Source: Candidatus Kuenenia stuttgartensis
Lineage (GTDB): Bacteria > Planctomycetota > Planctomycetia > Gemmatales > Gemmataceae
DNA: 64,000 bases
Reading direction: 5' to 3'
Assembly (NCBI GenBank): GCA_945875585.1
Contig: CAMCLK010000004.1
Span: 1-64,000, forward strand
This document shows positions 27,525-38,138 of this stretch, one piece after another. A program made the translations under genes and the position numbers. How positions within the stretch are numbered: the stretch's first letter is position 1; every line of letters starts with the position of its first letter. The notes beneath the pieces were generated by a model. That model was not told the origin of the DNA. It saw only the letters and a program-made list of their open reading frames with translations, and made no database searches.

Positions 27525-27583
27525 CCACCAGACTGGCACACTGTTGCCGCAAGACAGAGAACACTTCAACCAAGGATTCGGCC

Positions 27584-29035
27584 ATGTTCCACTACTACTC
27601 TCCCGCCGAACTCGCGTTGCCAGCCCGACGCCGCTTCCTGCAGGAAGCAGGAATGGGCTTTGGATCGGTCGCTTTGGCCAGCTTATTGCATGGCGAAGCA
27701 ACCGCTGCCCCGGCAGCAGTAGATCCACTGGCCTTGAAGGAACCTCACTTCCCCGGCAAGGTCAAATCGATCATTTGGCTATTTATGACCGGGGCGCCTT
27801 CGCAGGTTGACACCTGGGATTACAAACCCGAACTACAAAAAAGAAATGGCCAGCAACTTGCTGGTGCGGATCCTAAAACTGGATTTTTCACCACCAGCGG
27901 CAAGTGCCTGAAATCACCGTTTCAATGGGCGCAGCATGGGAATTCTGGCACTTGGGTGCCGGATATTTTTCCTTATCTCTCCAAGCATGTCGACAAAATG
28001 TGCTTCCTGCACTCGATGTATCTGAAGCAAAACAACCATGCCCCAGCATCGATCGAGTTGATGTGTGGCACCAACAGGCCGGGTTTACCCGCCCTTGGCG
28101 CATGGATGACATACGGGCTAGGTTCCCAGAACCGCAACCTGCCTTCGTATGTGGTACTGCACGACACCCGACCACGCGGAGACGACCAGATCTGGTCCGC
28201 CGGATTCCTGCCAAAAACGTATCAGGCATTGGCCCTCGACGCCCGCCGGAAAGAAACCATCGACAACCTGTCAAGAGATGCCAGACACACCGACCAACAA
28301 CAGCGTTCACAACTCGATTTAATCCGCCAACTGAATCAGGAACACGCGATCTCTCGTCCCACGCAGGCAGACCTTGCAGCGCGTATCAATTCGTTCGAAC
28401 TGGCCTACCGCATGCAGATGGCCGCGCCCGAGGCACTCGATCTCGCCGGGGAATCGATGTCCATGCATAAACTTTACGGAACCGATCGGCCAGAATGCGC
28501 GACATTCGGTCGGCAGTGCCTCATGGCCAGAAAATTAGTAGAACGCGGAGTCCGATTTGTTCAAATATTCGCTGGCAAAGGCGTGGGCGGCGATGGCAGC
28601 GTGAACGACGTCCCGTGGGACTGCCACAGCGATGTCGAAACCAATCACCGATCGTGTGGCATGTACACCGATCAACCCGCCGCCGCACTCCTTTCCGATC
28701 TGCAATCCCGTGGGTTGTTGGAATCCACTCTGGTGATATGGGGCGGTGAATTCGGCCGCACCTCAGATTCACAAGGAGATAAAGGCCGCGACCACAACCC
28801 CAACGGGTTTACCATCTGGATGGCTGGTGCTGGAGTTCGGGGCGGAATGCATTACGGCTCAACAGATCCATTTGGCTACAAGGCAGTGGAAAACAAGGTG
28901 CATGTGAATGACCTCCACGCCACACTCCTCCATCTTCTAGGTCTCGATCACACACGACTGACACACCGGTTCAATGGGCGCGATTTCCGGTTGACGGATG
29001 TGGGTGGTGAAGTATTGCGCGGAATTCTCACATGA
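27584..29035 (+). CDS. DUF1501 exported protein
   Basis: A 483-residue DUF1501 protein following the DUF1553 gene. Its leader is Arg-rich ('[19 protein letters not shown]'), Tat-like. Family blocks: '[20 protein letters not shown]', '[20 protein letters not shown]', '[20 protein letters not shown]' and '[20 protein letters not shown]' followed by '[20 protein letters not shown]'. It keeps the His/Asp/Glu set that would bind metal in an alkaline-phosphatase-like fold. The ATG at 27584 has AAGGA upstream; a longer frame back to 27494 overlaps the preceding gene and is not needed. Its stop overlaps the next start (ATGA at 29032), so the two are translationally coupled. Confidence 0.88.
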   Translation: MFHYYSPAELALPARRRFLQEAGMGFGSVALASLLHGEATAAPAAVDPLALKEPHFPGKVKSIIWLFMTGAPSQVDTWDYKPELQKRNGQQLAGADPKTGFFTTSGKCLKSPFQWAQHGNSGTWVPDIFPYLSKHVDKMCFLHSMYLKQNNHAPASIELMCGTNRPGLPALGAWMTYGLGSQNRNLPSYVVLHDTRPRGDDQIWSAGFLPKTYQALALDARRKETIDNLSRDARHTDQQQRSQLDLIRQLNQEHAISRPTQADLAARINSFELAYRMQMAAPEALDLAGESMSMHKLYGTDRPECATFGRQCLMARKLVERGVRFVQIFAGKGVGGDGSVNDVPWDCHSDVETNHRSCGMYTDQPAAALLSDLQSRGLLESTLVIWGGEFGRTSDSQGDKGRDHNPNGFTIWMAGAGVRGGMHYGSTDPFGYKAVENKVHVNDLHATLLHLLGLDHTRLTHRFNGRDFRLTDVGGEVLRGILT

Positions 29036-32000
29036 CAAAACGCACAACCATATGGATGGCAGCCATCTGCCTGACCATTGGATGGATATCGCTGTATTGT
29101 TTTCAACCTGCCGCGCCAGCGGCAGATAACGCGCTCGCTTTCCAAGCATCGTTCGACAAATCGGTGAAACCGTTTTTGAAAGCACACTGCGAGCGGTGCC
29201 ATCATGTGGAAAAATCAACATCCGGTGTTCGGGTCGACCATCTCAATGCCGCACTCGACGATCGGCATGTGAAGCTCTGGGACAGCATCCGCAAACAGAT
29301 CAGCGACAAGGTTATGCCTCCAGCAGAGGAACCACAGCCGACTAATGAAGAGCGTGATCGGATTGTCGGCTGGATCACGCAAGGACTCGATGCGGCGCGA
29401 TTGCGTCCCACACCCAAAAACGGCGGTGTGCGTCGGCTCACGGTAGCCCAGTACCGCAATACATTGCGCGAACTATTGAAAATCGAGGATGATCTTGCTG
29501 ATATCCTGCCTCCTGATGCGATCTCACGCGATGGTTTTGTCAACAATCAGGAAACATTGGCGCTTTCCCCCCTCCTTCTGGAGTCTTATTTCGAAATTGC
29601 AGGCAAGGCGCTCGATTCCTGCATTGTCGATCCCACATCCAAGCCGCAGATCCAAAACTTTCGCGTTGACCTTGGCGCCGGAATCAACACCGAACCATGC
29701 CCAGACAGGCTTATCCTTGGTGCCGATAGTTTGCTTTTGAACAATCAGGATTTTCTGGTCAAACAACTCGTGCCCGCAAAACCATTTCCCTTTAATCCAT
29801 TCTTCATGCAGACCAAGCATCGCTTTATTGAGGGATATCAAGGGAACGATACCGTCCGCGGTTGGCGCGATTACGACAGCATTTATCATTCAGTCTTCGC
29901 CTGCATGCGAGGTACAAATGAATATCCCAAGGGGAACGCCTACAATACGGTCCCAGAAGGGCTGCTCCTGAGGCCGGCCATTCCTAGCGCTGAAATTTTC
30001 GGGGTGGAAAGCACTTATGGTCCACGCGCAAATTTCAAAATATCGTTGCGGGAACTACCAGACAACGGCCGCTTTCGCGTTTCCGTGAACGCTGCAAAGT
30101 ACAATGATGGACTGCTCCTGGATCCAGGCACTGCAACGCCATGCGGCAATGTCCCTGGCAATGCGGTCTGCAAGAATCCAGCCACAACACCACAAACCGT
30201 TATGATTCCCAACGCCGGAATCTACCAAGTCGATGTGCATTTGCCAGATCGCAACAACCCGCCGCTTGTTGACGCTTCAAAACTTGAAGATCAACGCGTC
30301 GGTTTATGGACACTCAACGGCACAACTCTCAGCTCTCCAGACCGCAAGGAACTGGCAGGTCGCCTTGTGGGTAATCCCGAATATGTATCGTCCCCATTCG
30401 GTAAAGCTATCGGGTTGGATGGCAACGGCGATTCTGTCGTGATCCCCCGTCACGAATCCATGAACGTCGGCACCGGTGATTTCACCGTGTCAGCTTGGAT
30501 CAATCCCCTCGAGTTGCGGCAATCGGGTATTGTCTGCTTGGGAAAATACAGTTGGACACACGGTTGGTATCTCGACATGCCAAACAACCGCGGCGTCTTG
30601 CGCATAGAAACTGCAGGCCCGAACAACCAAGCAAACGGCACAGTCGCCTCACAACCCAATACTGTGCGAGCTGGGGTTTGGCAGCATGTTGCGGCAGTTG
30701 TGAAGCGTGGGCGGGGTGAAACCCGGCTTTATGTTAATGGAACAAATGTAGCCAGTGGCGATATAGGTAATGCGAATCTCGACAATCCTAATGTCGACCT
30801 GCATCTTGGCCGCATTCAGGGAGCACATCAATTCAAAGGAATGCTCAACAACGTGACCATTTATCGCCGGGCACTCGATGTCACTGAAATCCAGGCATTG
30901 GTGGAACCGGGCAGATCGTTGGTACCTCCAGCCATTGCAGGGAAACCGCACGAGCTGACTGTGAATCTGGGAAACCGTCAATTTCAAGGTATGCTGCAAA
31001 AGCCTTCTTTTCTTATCGTGAGACTTCCTGCTGGCCCCCTTCCCGTAAGCACGCGGTATGCCGGGTCAACTCAGGTCGATAAAATAGTATTCACACCACT
31101 TGGGCAGGAAAATCCATTGGCCCAAAAGTTTGCGGCATTCGAGAGCCGTTCGCCAAAAATGGGCTTACACATGGGCCTGAGACGCGACTGTGGCAGCACA
31201 CTTTCCCAAGCAGGCCAACCGCAAGAAGTGACCAGTAACGATTTCAAAACTTATCGGTTTGAAGGTGCAATCAGGAACTTCCCAAGCCCTGATGTTGAAA
31301 AAGACAATGTCAACTACCTAGCAGGCATACGTGAAATTGGCGTTCGCAGCGAGTACACCGATGGCCGCGACATGCCTCGACTCCTCGTTCGCTCAGTGGA
31401 GTTTGAAGGCCCATTTTATGAATCATGGCCACCTCAAGCCCACCGCAATATTTTCATCGACTTTGAACGCAAAAACGACCCGCCAGCATATGCCAGCGCC
31501 ATCATCCGTTCGTTTGCGTCGCGAGCTTACCGTCGCCCAATCTCTGATCACGAAGAAGCGTCCTTAATTTCCGTGTTCAATAAATCTTTTGCCGCAGGCG
31601 CGTCATTCGAGCAAAGTGTGAAAGACGCGCTGCAGGTGGTTCTCACATCACCTCAGTTTTTGTGTTTGATCGAGAAAAGCGCCAGCCCTGCCCCGGAACC
31701 CATCGACGATTATGAAATTGCATCCAAGCTGTCGTATTTCCTTTGGAACAGTCCTCCAGACGATCAATTGCTCAAGCTTGCTGCCGAAGGCACACTAAGG
31801 CGTTCCCTCGATTCAGAAACGTTGCGCCTGATAGGCGATGGACGGTTTGCCCGGTTCACCACTGAATTTACGCCGCAATGGTTGGCGCTTGAAAAGTTCG
31901 CGGTGCTTGAACCAGATCGCAAGCTATTTCCCAGACTCACACGCGATGTCAGGGCGCAATTGCAACAAGAACCCGTGGAATTTGTTCAACATCTGATCCG

Positions 32001-32685
32001 CAACAATCTGCCCGCGCGGAACCTTGTCGATTCTGAATTTACAATGGTAAATGAGGTTGTCGCCAGCTATTACGGGCTTTCAGACCATGTGAACAGCGGA
32101 TTCCGCTTTCAGCCAGTTTCTGTAAAAGGTCCTGCTTGTGGTGGAGTAATCACGCAGGCAGCTATTCTGGCAGGATTGTCAGACGGTCGGGAATCGAACC
32201 CTGTCAAACGGGGGGCATGGCTTGCCAGACGAATCATTGGTGAACCACCTGACGATCCACCGCCCAATGTACCAACCGTCAAGGAAGATCCACGCCTTTC
32301 GCTGCGAGAACGTTTGGAACATCACCGCAATCAACCCGGTTGTGCCCAATGCCACGCCAAGATCGACCCTTGGGGAATAGCCCTTGAGGAGTTCGATGCA
32401 GGTGGTCGCCTGAAATCTAAGGCCACCGACGCTCATTCCGTGCTGCCCGACAAGACAAAGGTGTCAGGCATCAGCGATCTGAAGCGCTACCTCGCCAACG
32501 ACCGAATCGATCAAGTGGCTTTCAGCATGCTGCGGCATCTGGCCACCTACGCGACAGGACGTAGCCTCACCTACAGTGAGCTGGCGTATCTGAAACGTGA
32601 GGGTAGTAAACTCGGAAAAGATGGTTACAAGATGCGTGACCTCATTTGCTTTGTGATTAAAAGCCCCATGTTTTTGGAAAAATAA
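29032..32685 (+). CDS. DUF1592-type cytochrome protein with an inserted LamG domain
   Basis: A 1217-residue exported protein whose ATG overlaps the previous stop. It has a leader (residues 1 to about 30), a haem motif CERCH (53-57), 'KVMPPAEEP', and DUF1587 ('[20 protein letters not shown]'). Residues about 416-630 are a LamG/concanavalin-like lectin domain: '[20 protein letters not shown]', '[20 protein letters not shown]', '[20 protein letters not shown]' and '[20 protein letters not shown]'. The C-terminus has DUF1595, DUF1592 ('[20 protein letters not shown]'), DUF1588 with CAQCH, and DUF1585. The lectin insert suggests carbohydrate as target or anchor. It pairs with the DUF1552 gene that follows 48 bases later. 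Function is inferred only. Confidence 0.87.
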   Translation: MTKRTTIWMAAICLTIGWISLYCFQPAAPAADNALAFQASFDKSVKPFLKAHCERCHHVEKSTSGVRVDHLNAALDDRHVKLWDSIRKQISDKVMPPAEEPQPTNEERDRIVGWITQGLDAARLRPTPKNGGVRRLTVAQYRNTLRELLKIEDDLADILPPDAISRDGFVNNQETLALSPLLLESYFEIAGKALDSCIVDPTSKPQIQNFRVDLGAGINTEPCPDRLILGADSLLLNNQDFLVKQLVPAKPFPFNPFFMQTKHRFIEGYQGNDTVRGWRDYDSIYHSVFACMRGTNEYPKGNAYNTVPEGLLLRPAIPSAEIFGVESTYGPRANFKISLRELPDNGRFRVSVNAAKYNDGLLLDPGTATPCGNVPGNAVCKNPATTPQTVMIPNAGIYQVDVHLPDRNNPPLVDASKLEDQRVGLWTLNGTTLSSPDRKELAGRLVGNPEYVSSPFGKAIGLDGNGDSVVIPRHESMNVGTGDFTVSAWINPLELRQSGIVCLGKYSWTHGWYLDMPNNRGVLRIETAGPNNQANGTVASQPNTVRAGVWQHVAAVVKRGRGETRLYVNGTNVASGDIGNANLDNPNVDLHLGRIQGAHQFKGMLNNVTIYRRALDVTEIQALVEPGRSLVPPAIAGKPHELTVNLGNRQFQGMLQKPSFLIVRLPAGPLPVSTRYAGSTQVDKIVFTPLGQENPLAQKFAAFESRSPKMGLHMGLRRDCGSTLSQAGQPQEVTSNDFKTYRFEGAIRNFPSPDVEKDNVNYLAGIREIGVRSEYTDGRDMPRLLVRSVEFEGPFYESWPPQAHRNIFIDFERKNDPPAYASAIIRSFASRAYRRPISDHEEASLISVFNKSFAAGASFEQSVKDALQVVLTSPQFLCLIEKSASPAPEPIDDYEIASKLSYFLWNSPPDDQLLKLAAEGTLRRSLDSETLRLIGDGRFARFTTEFTPQWLALEKFAVLEPDRKLFPRLTRDVRAQLQQEPVEFVQHLIRNNLPARNLVDSEFTMVNEVVASYYGLSDHVNSGFRFQPVSVKGPACGGVITQAAILAGLSDGRESNPVKRGAWLARRIIGEPPDDPPPNVPTVKEDPRLSLRERLEHHRNQPGCAQCHAKIDPWGIALEEFDAGGRLKSKATDAHSVLPDKTKVSGISDLKRYLANDRIDQVAFSMLRHLATYATGRSLTYSELAYLKREGSKLGKDGYKMRDLICFVIKSPMFLEK

Positions 32686-32733
32686 CATGGCGCGTTGACT
32701 ATGTGTGATCGTTCATGCATGTGGAGTTTTTCA

Positions 32734-34074
32734 ATGGGCAGTCCACTTCAACTTGACAGGCGCGCCTTTTTGATGGGTATCGGCGGCACAGCGTTGGCAC
32801 TGCCGGTTCTCGATGCCATGGGCGCTGAAGCCGCGCGGCAAATTCCTCGCCGTTTCTGCGCACTCTACACCGCCAACGGCATGTCACTGCCCCGGCCGGA
32901 AAACGGAATCAACGAATGGAGCTGGTTCCCCACGGAACAGAAAGATGGCGCCTTTGTTTTCGGCAAATCAACGGAACCACTCAGCCCATTCCGCCGCCAA
33001 CTTAGCTTTATGGGTGGACTCTACCATCCCAGTGGCCCCAAAGCCGATCCACATGTTTGCTCCGATATGTGGTTAACTGGAGCGCCGCTTCACAATCCTA
33101 AACCGGGCACCTACAACTCGGTTGGGCTCGATCAGGTAGTGGCATTGCACACCAAACAGTACTGCAGGCAACCATCGCTCATTTTGTCAATTGATGCCGG
33201 TACTGGCTTCCTGTCACGAACGGGAACCATTTCGTACAGTCTGGAAGGCCGCCCCATACCTGCTGAAAACAATCCCCGCCGTATCTTCGATCGACTGTTT
33301 CGCGGCGATAAGGCTTCACTCCAATCGGAGATGGTGGCCCTGAACAGGCGTATCAAACTGGTCGATGCCGTAGCTGAGAGTGCCAAATCACTCAACCAGC
33401 AACTTGGGAAAACCGACCGGGAGCGTATGGATCAGTACCTCACATCACTGAACGAAGTGGAATCCCGGCTGATTGGATCTGAAAAGTGGATCGACATCCC
33501 ACTTAAGACCCAAGATTACAAACACCTCAACCTGAATGCCACCAACGAAAGTGAACCTGCGGAATACTACCGTAATATGTTCGATCTGATCGCCTTGGCG
33601 TTTGATGCCGACATCACTCGGTCGGTGACCTTCATGCTCAACCGCGAAGACGGAATGGGCATCAGCGACACATTCCCCCTGAAACTCGGTTTATCGGGAA
33701 CGCACCACGCCCTTTCACATGCCGGCGACAAAAATGGGCAGTTGGCTTTTGCCAAGTACGACCTTTTCCTCAGCCAGCAAATCGCGCATTTCCTCGGCAA
33801 ACTGAACCACTACAAAGACAGAGAGGGAACCGTACTAGACAATACAATTGTCCTGTTTGGTAGCGGCGCCAGCACCACGCATAACCCTCGCAACCTGCCA
33901 ACCTTGATCGCCGGCGGCGGCAATATGGGGTTGCGTCACGGCAACTTCTGGCGCCACAATGAAACACGGATGTCTAATGTTTACCTTGGAATTCTCCGAT
34001 CACTCGGCATCGGCATGGATTCATTTGCCGACAGCACAGGCACTGTCAGCGACTCAATCTTTGGGCGCGCCTGA
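32734..34074 (+). CDS. DUF1552 exported protein
   Basis: A 446-residue DUF1552 protein with a Tat-like leader '[20 protein letters not shown]'. Family blocks are the same as in the 4.4-kb copy: '[20 protein letters not shown]', 'FMGGLYHP', '[18 protein letters not shown]', '[19 protein letters not shown]' and '[19 protein letters not shown]'. The ATG at 32734 has GGAG 7 bases upstream; in-frame upstream starts at 32695-32719 are poorly supported. It belongs with the LamG-bearing cytochrome gene before it. The last gene module of the operon starts 83 bases downstream. Confidence 0.86.
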   Translation: MGSPLQLDRRAFLMGIGGTALALPVLDAMGAEAARQIPRRFCALYTANGMSLPRPENGINEWSWFPTEQKDGAFVFGKSTEPLSPFRRQLSFMGGLYHPSGPKADPHVCSDMWLTGAPLHNPKPGTYNSVGLDQVVALHTKQYCRQPSLILSIDAGTGFLSRTGTISYSLEGRPIPAENNPRRIFDRLFRGDKASLQSEMVALNRRIKLVDAVAESAKSLNQQLGKTDRERMDQYLTSLNEVESRLIGSEKWIDIPLKTQDYKHLNLNATNESEPAEYYRNMFDLIALAFDADITRSVTFMLNREDGMGISDTFPLKLGLSGTHHALSHAGDKNGQLAFAKYDLFLSQQIAHFLGKLNHYKDREGTVLDNTIVLFGSGASTTHNPRNLPTLIAGGGNMGLRHGNFWRHNETRMSNVYLGILRSLGIGMDSFADSTGTVSDSIFGRA

Positions 34075-34157
34075 TTTTCAACCTGCCATACACACTGTTG
34101 ATCATTGTTCGATCTGAATCGCCGCACCGATTTCGAAAGCACAAGGAAACGACCACC

Positions 34158-36056
34158 ATGTTCCGCTGTATTGTTGTCATTTCTGTAGTTGTGCTTGCCG
34201 GGAGTTCCGCATGGGCTCAGCAAAAGGTTGATTTTTCTCACGATGTGCTGCCGATCTTGAAAGCCCGATGCGCGTCGTGTCATTCCAATGGATCCTACAA
34301 AGGCGGCGTTTCGCTCGACACCCGTGAGGAACTCCTAAAATCCAAGGCTGTGGTGCCAGGAAAAGGATCGGCCAGCGAACTCATCAAACGAGTCACAAGT
34401 AACGATCCAGCGACCCGAATGCCCCCTAAGGGCAATCCACTGACTGCAAAAGAAGCAGCTATTCTCTCCAGTTGGATCGATTCTGGCCTGGAATGGGAAT
34501 CCGGTTTCACCTTCAAGCCCGCAGCCTATGTGGCCCCCTTAAAACCGAGGCGATTTCCACTACCTCAATCGATCGCAGGCCGCGATCACCCCATCGACCG
34601 AATTATTGACAACTACTTCAAAAATCAAAAACTCCTACCACCCTCTACTCTTGATGACAGCACATTTATCCGTCGGGTTTATTATGACCTCATTGGCCTG
34701 CCCCCTTCCGAAAAGGAAGTTGTAGCGTTCATGGCTGACCAGACTATCGGCAAACGAACAGCATTGGTGGAACGACTACAGGCTGAAAATCGTTCCTATG
34801 CGGACCACTGGATGGCATTCTGGAACGATTTGCTCCGTAACGAATACAAGGGCACCGGTTTCATCGATAACGGGCGGACCCAGATCACCGGTTGGTTGTA
34901 CCGATCGTTATTGGATAACAAACCATACGATCAGTTCACCCGGGAACTGATCAATCCGACTCCAGACTCTGGGGGATTCGCCAAAGGAATCCAGTGGCGC
35001 GGGGCGGTGAATGCCAGTCAGGTCGTGGAACTTCAATTCGCACAGAATATCGGTCAGGTATTCTTTGGTGCAAACCTGAAATGCGCTTCATGCCACGACA
35101 GCTTCATCGACTCTTGGAAACTGACAGATGCCTACGGCCTTGCCGCAGTTATTGCCGATAAACCCTTGGCTATTCACCGATGCGACAAGCCCACAGGCGC
35201 CACAGCCGGGCCAAAATTTCTGTTTCCAGAACTTGGAACCATTGATGCTGCCGCTTCCAAGACAAAGCGTTTAGAACAACTCGCTGTTTTGGTAACCCAC
35301 CCAGACAATGGCCGCTTCACCCGAACCATTGCAAACCGTATGTGGGATCGTCTTATGGGGCACGGAATTGTTCACCCCGTGGATATGATGGGAACGAAAC
35401 CCTGGAGCGAGGACCTTCTCGATTACCTTGCCGTTTACCTTGCTGACAACGGTTACGACTTGAAAAAATTGATGGTCCACATCGCCACATCCCAAGCGTA
35501 TCAGTCGGTGGCAACCGCAAGGCGCACCGAGGACGAGGGGGCCAATTATGTGTTTCTCGGGCCGGAAATAAAACGACTTACCGCAGAGCAATTCCTGGAC
35601 ACCGTCTGGATGATGACAGGTACAGCACCTGCCAAACCATTGGCTCCGGCCGCTATTCCTAACTTCCCAGCCACAGTTCCCGCCGAAAGACGTCTGGTGC
35701 GCGCCACGCTGGTTCATTGCGATGATCTCATGCGTTCACTCGGCAGGCCCAATCGCGAGCAGGTGGTCACCACAAGGCCAGAACACTTGACCACGCTTCA
35801 GGCACTTGACCTGCTCAACGGGAAAACAATTACCGCCATGCTCGCTTCCGGCGGTGGCAATATCCTGAAGGGCCATCCAACGGCCTCTCCAGATAAGATT
35901 ACGGAATTACTGTTCATGCAGGCGTTTGCCCGCAGTCCCCGGCCCGATGAACGTGCCACAGCTTTGGCCCTTCTAGGTAACAAACCAACCGCCGAGAATA
36001 TCGCTGATCTTCTTGGCGCCCTTGTCATGCTTCCCGAATTCCAACTAATCCGCTGA
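34158..36056 (+). CDS. Short Planctomycete cytochrome C + DUF1549 + DUF1553 protein
   Basis: A 632-residue member without the inserted beta domain seen in its two larger relatives here. It has a signal peptide (MFRCIVVISVVVLAGSSAWA), haem motif CASCH (38-42) and 'TRMPPKGNPLTAKEAAILSS'. DUF1549 follows ('RVYYDLIGLPPSEKEVVAFM') with a second CxxCH, 'CASCHDSFIDSWKLTDAY', that lacks the usual His-Lys after the motif. DUF1553 is C-terminal ('RTIANRMWDRLMGHGIVHPV'). The ATG at 34158 has AAGGA upstream; the longer frame from 34098 would place non-hydrophobic residues before the signal peptide. It is followed 11 bases later by a DUF1501 gene. Confidence 0.87.
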   Translation: MFRCIVVISVVVLAGSSAWAQQKVDFSHDVLPILKARCASCHSNGSYKGGVSLDTREELLKSKAVVPGKGSASELIKRVTSNDPATRMPPKGNPLTAKEAAILSSWIDSGLEWESGFTFKPAAYVAPLKPRRFPLPQSIAGRDHPIDRIIDNYFKNQKLLPPSTLDDSTFIRRVYYDLIGLPPSEKEVVAFMADQTIGKRTALVERLQAENRSYADHWMAFWNDLLRNEYKGTGFIDNGRTQITGWLYRSLLDNKPYDQFTRELINPTPDSGGFAKGIQWRGAVNASQVVELQFAQNIGQVFFGANLKCASCHDSFIDSWKLTDAYGLAAVIADKPLAIHRCDKPTGATAGPKFLFPELGTIDAAASKTKRLEQLAVLVTHPDNGRFTRTIANRMWDRLMGHGIVHPVDMMGTKPWSEDLLDYLAVYLADNGYDLKKLMVHIATSQAYQSVATARRTEDEGANYVFLGPEIKRLTAEQFLDTVWMMTGTAPAKPLAPAAIPNFPATVPAERRLVRATLVHCDDLMRSLGRPNREQVVTTRPEHLTTLQALDLLNGKTITAMLASGGGNILKGHPTASPDKITELLFMQAFARSPRPDERATALALLGNKPTAENIADLLGALVMLPEFQLIR

Positions 36057-36067
36057 GAACAACCACC

Positions 36068-37504
36068 ATGCACTCACCGCACCTTTCCCGCCGCGATTTC
36101 GCCAAAGGCATGACTGCTGCCGGCCTAACTACTCTGGCCGGGGGCGCTCCAAAATTGCTGGCCAACGAGCGGGCAGCCAATCCGCGGCCCACCGCCGATA
36201 CCTGCATCCTGTTGTGGATGGGTGGAGGGATGGCAGCACCGGACACATTCGACCCCAAGCGGTACACGCCTTTTGAAATTGGCGTCCCTGTGAATAAAAT
36301 CCTCTCGACCTTTCCCACCATTGACACCGTGGTGGACCCTATCAAATTGACAGCGGGTCTGGAAAACATTGCCAAAGTCATGGATCGCGGAACATTGATC
36401 CGTTCCCAAGTGGTTGCAGATCTTGGCACCATTCTGCACTCAAGGCACCAATACCATTGGCACACAGGGTACGTGCCTCCACAAACGGTGGCCTGCCCGC
36501 ATATCGGCTCATGGATCGCCAGGGTGCTAGGGCCACGGAATCCGGCGATTCCACCTTTTATCAATATTGGTCAAAGACTCGAAGGGGTTGGCGAACAGGA
36601 AGAACTGAAAGCGTTTACCACGGGTGGTTTTTTTGGCAGCGAATTCGGCCCGTTCAACCTACCGTTCCCAGACGATGCCGCCTCGGCTGTGCGCCCTCCC
36701 AAGGGACTCACGCCGGAGCGCTTTGCAGCAAGGCAAAAAGTTCTGAAAGAGTTGCTCAAGAGCAGTCCGGTGGGGCAATCCGCCACTGACCACCATCACG
36801 AATCCATGCTTCGGGCCATCGAAAATGCCCAACGACTGCTCACCAGTAAAGAGCGTGAAGCGTTTGACCTGACTCATGAGCCCAAAGAAAGCTTCGACAG
36901 ATACAACACCGGCAGATTCGGTCAAGGGTGCCTGCTGGCCAGAAGACTTGCCGAGGCAGGTGCCCGTTTCATTGAAGTGACCACCGAATATGTGCCGTTC
37001 CTTCACTGGGACACTCACGAAAACGGCCACTCCACCTATGCCCGCATGAAGAAGGAAATCGATCGGCCTATAGCCCAACTCATTTTAGACTTGGAAATGC
37101 GTGGCATGCTGGACCGCACTCTGGTGGTTCTGGCCAGCGAATTCAGCCGCGACATGATGATTGAAGGAGTTCCCGGCAGCACGGCAAGGGATCAGTCTCT
37201 GGCAAAAACGGACAAGCTTGGCGAAATGAAACACTATGGGTTACATCGGCACTTCACCGGGTCTGGTTCGGTGCTGATGTTCGGCGGGGGTATGAAAAAA
37301 GGCTTTCTTTACGGAGAAACTGCCGCGGAACGGCCGCTGGTCACTGTTAAAAACCCTGTCAGCATCCGGGACCTGCATGCCACCATTTTTTCCGCTATGG
37401 GAATATCACCCAAAACATCATTTGAAATCGAGAAACGTCCCTTTTATGCCACAGACGATGGCAAGGGGCAAGCCGTGCGCGATTTATTTGCGAAGCAGGC
37501 CTAA
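36068..37504 (+). CDS. DUF1501 exported protein (divergent copy)
   Basis: A 478-residue DUF1501 protein with Tat-like leader 'SRRDFAKGMTAAGLTTLAGG'. It differs from the others: the first block reads 'LWMGGGMAAPDTFDPKRYTP', the middle 'HSRHQYHWHTGYVPPQTVAC', and the late block 'FLHWDTHENGHSTYARMKKE'. The usual 'GEFGRTP' is replaced by 'LASEFSRDMMIEGVPG', and the 'GRDHN/W' motif by 'MKHYGLHRHF', suggesting a different substrate or metal arrangement. It lies 11 bases after the short DUF1549/1553 gene and probably ends the six-gene operon. Its last 21 bases overlap a convergent small gene. Confidence 0.85.
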   Translation: MHSPHLSRRDFAKGMTAAGLTTLAGGAPKLLANERAANPRPTADTCILLWMGGGMAAPDTFDPKRYTPFEIGVPVNKILSTFPTIDTVVDPIKLTAGLENIAKVMDRGTLIRSQVVADLGTILHSRHQYHWHTGYVPPQTVACPHIGSWIARVLGPRNPAIPPFINIGQRLEGVGEQEELKAFTTGGFFGSEFGPFNLPFPDDAASAVRPPKGLTPERFAARQKVLKELLKSSPVGQSATDHHHESMLRAIENAQRLLTSKEREAFDLTHEPKESFDRYNTGRFGQGCLLARRLAEAGARFIEVTTEYVPFLHWDTHENGHSTYARMKKEIDRPIAQLILDLEMRGMLDRTLVVLASEFSRDMMIEGVPGSTARDQSLAKTDKLGEMKHYGLHRHFTGSGSVLMFGGGMKKGFLYGETAAERPLVTVKNPVSIRDLHATIFSAMGISPKTSFEIEKRPFYATDDGKGQAVRDLFAKQA

Positions 37505-37891
37505 ATTTGGAATTGGCTCAAGATTCACCGCCATCGTTTTTGTGCGAGGCTTGATAGTCAAGTTGATTTTAAGGAAACCTTGGGTTCCCGGCATAAAAAA
37601 CAGGGGATTCAATTTCAACTCCCTGCTCACAGCATCCTTGTCGAGCTTGAGCAGCACAAAGAACGACATTGTTTCGCAATAGCCCAAGCCCAGGCTGAAA
37701 TTGTTTTTGCCTGTTTCTGGTACCGCGACTGGACCTGCCACAAACTTGACAGGGCCAATGGTATCCTGTTCGTCAGGAAGGTAGTCAGCCAACAGGTCGA
37801 AGAGAGGCTCTGACGCCTGACTTGCCATAGGAGCCCGCGGCGCAAGCTGGAACCCTGCCAGCAGAATCATTCCAACAGCCCATGAACTCAT
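37484..37891 (-). CDS. Small exported hypothetical protein
   Basis: A 135-residue protein with a probable signal peptide ('MSSWAVGMILLAGFQLAPRA'). I recognise no family. The mature part has alternating hydrophobic segments ('MSFFVLLKLDKDAV', 'LNPLFFMPGTQGFLKINLTI') that suggest a small beta domain. The ATG at 37891 has a good GGGAGGAG upstream, which supports it as real. It is convergent with the DUF1501 gene and overlaps its 3' end by 21 bases, splitting the cytochrome block into a six-gene and a two-gene unit. Confidence 0.65.
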   Translation of the reverse strand: MSSWAVGMILLAGFQLAPRAPMASQASEPLFDLLADYLPDEQDTIGPVKFVAGPVAVPETGKNNFSLGLGYCETMSFFVLLKLDKDAVSRELKLNPLFFMPGTQGFLKINLTIKPRTKTMAVNLEPIPNLGLLRK

Positions 37892-38138
37892 GACACACTC
37901 CTCCCATAGTCATCAGGGGGCGTATGACAATGTCGGCTTGGCGCGTCAATGCGGGCTTGTCGCTTTTGACATGTTTTTACGGTGTTTGCGATCTGCCCTT
38001 CCCCTGCGCAAGTCCTCAGGAAACAAGTAACACACTGCTGCCGCGCCCTTTTTTGAATCTGGGGGCAATACCGCAATTGCTCACTGCTGTGATGTGGGCC
38101 ATAATCAATTAGCTATTACCTCCCCTTGAGGCCCGCCC

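Noticed and set aside
37924-38112. A 62-codon plus-strand frame in the gap before the 38.1-kb cytochrome gene
   Set aside because: No RBS and an ordinary composition; a TTGACA at 37966 has no matching -10 at proper distance.
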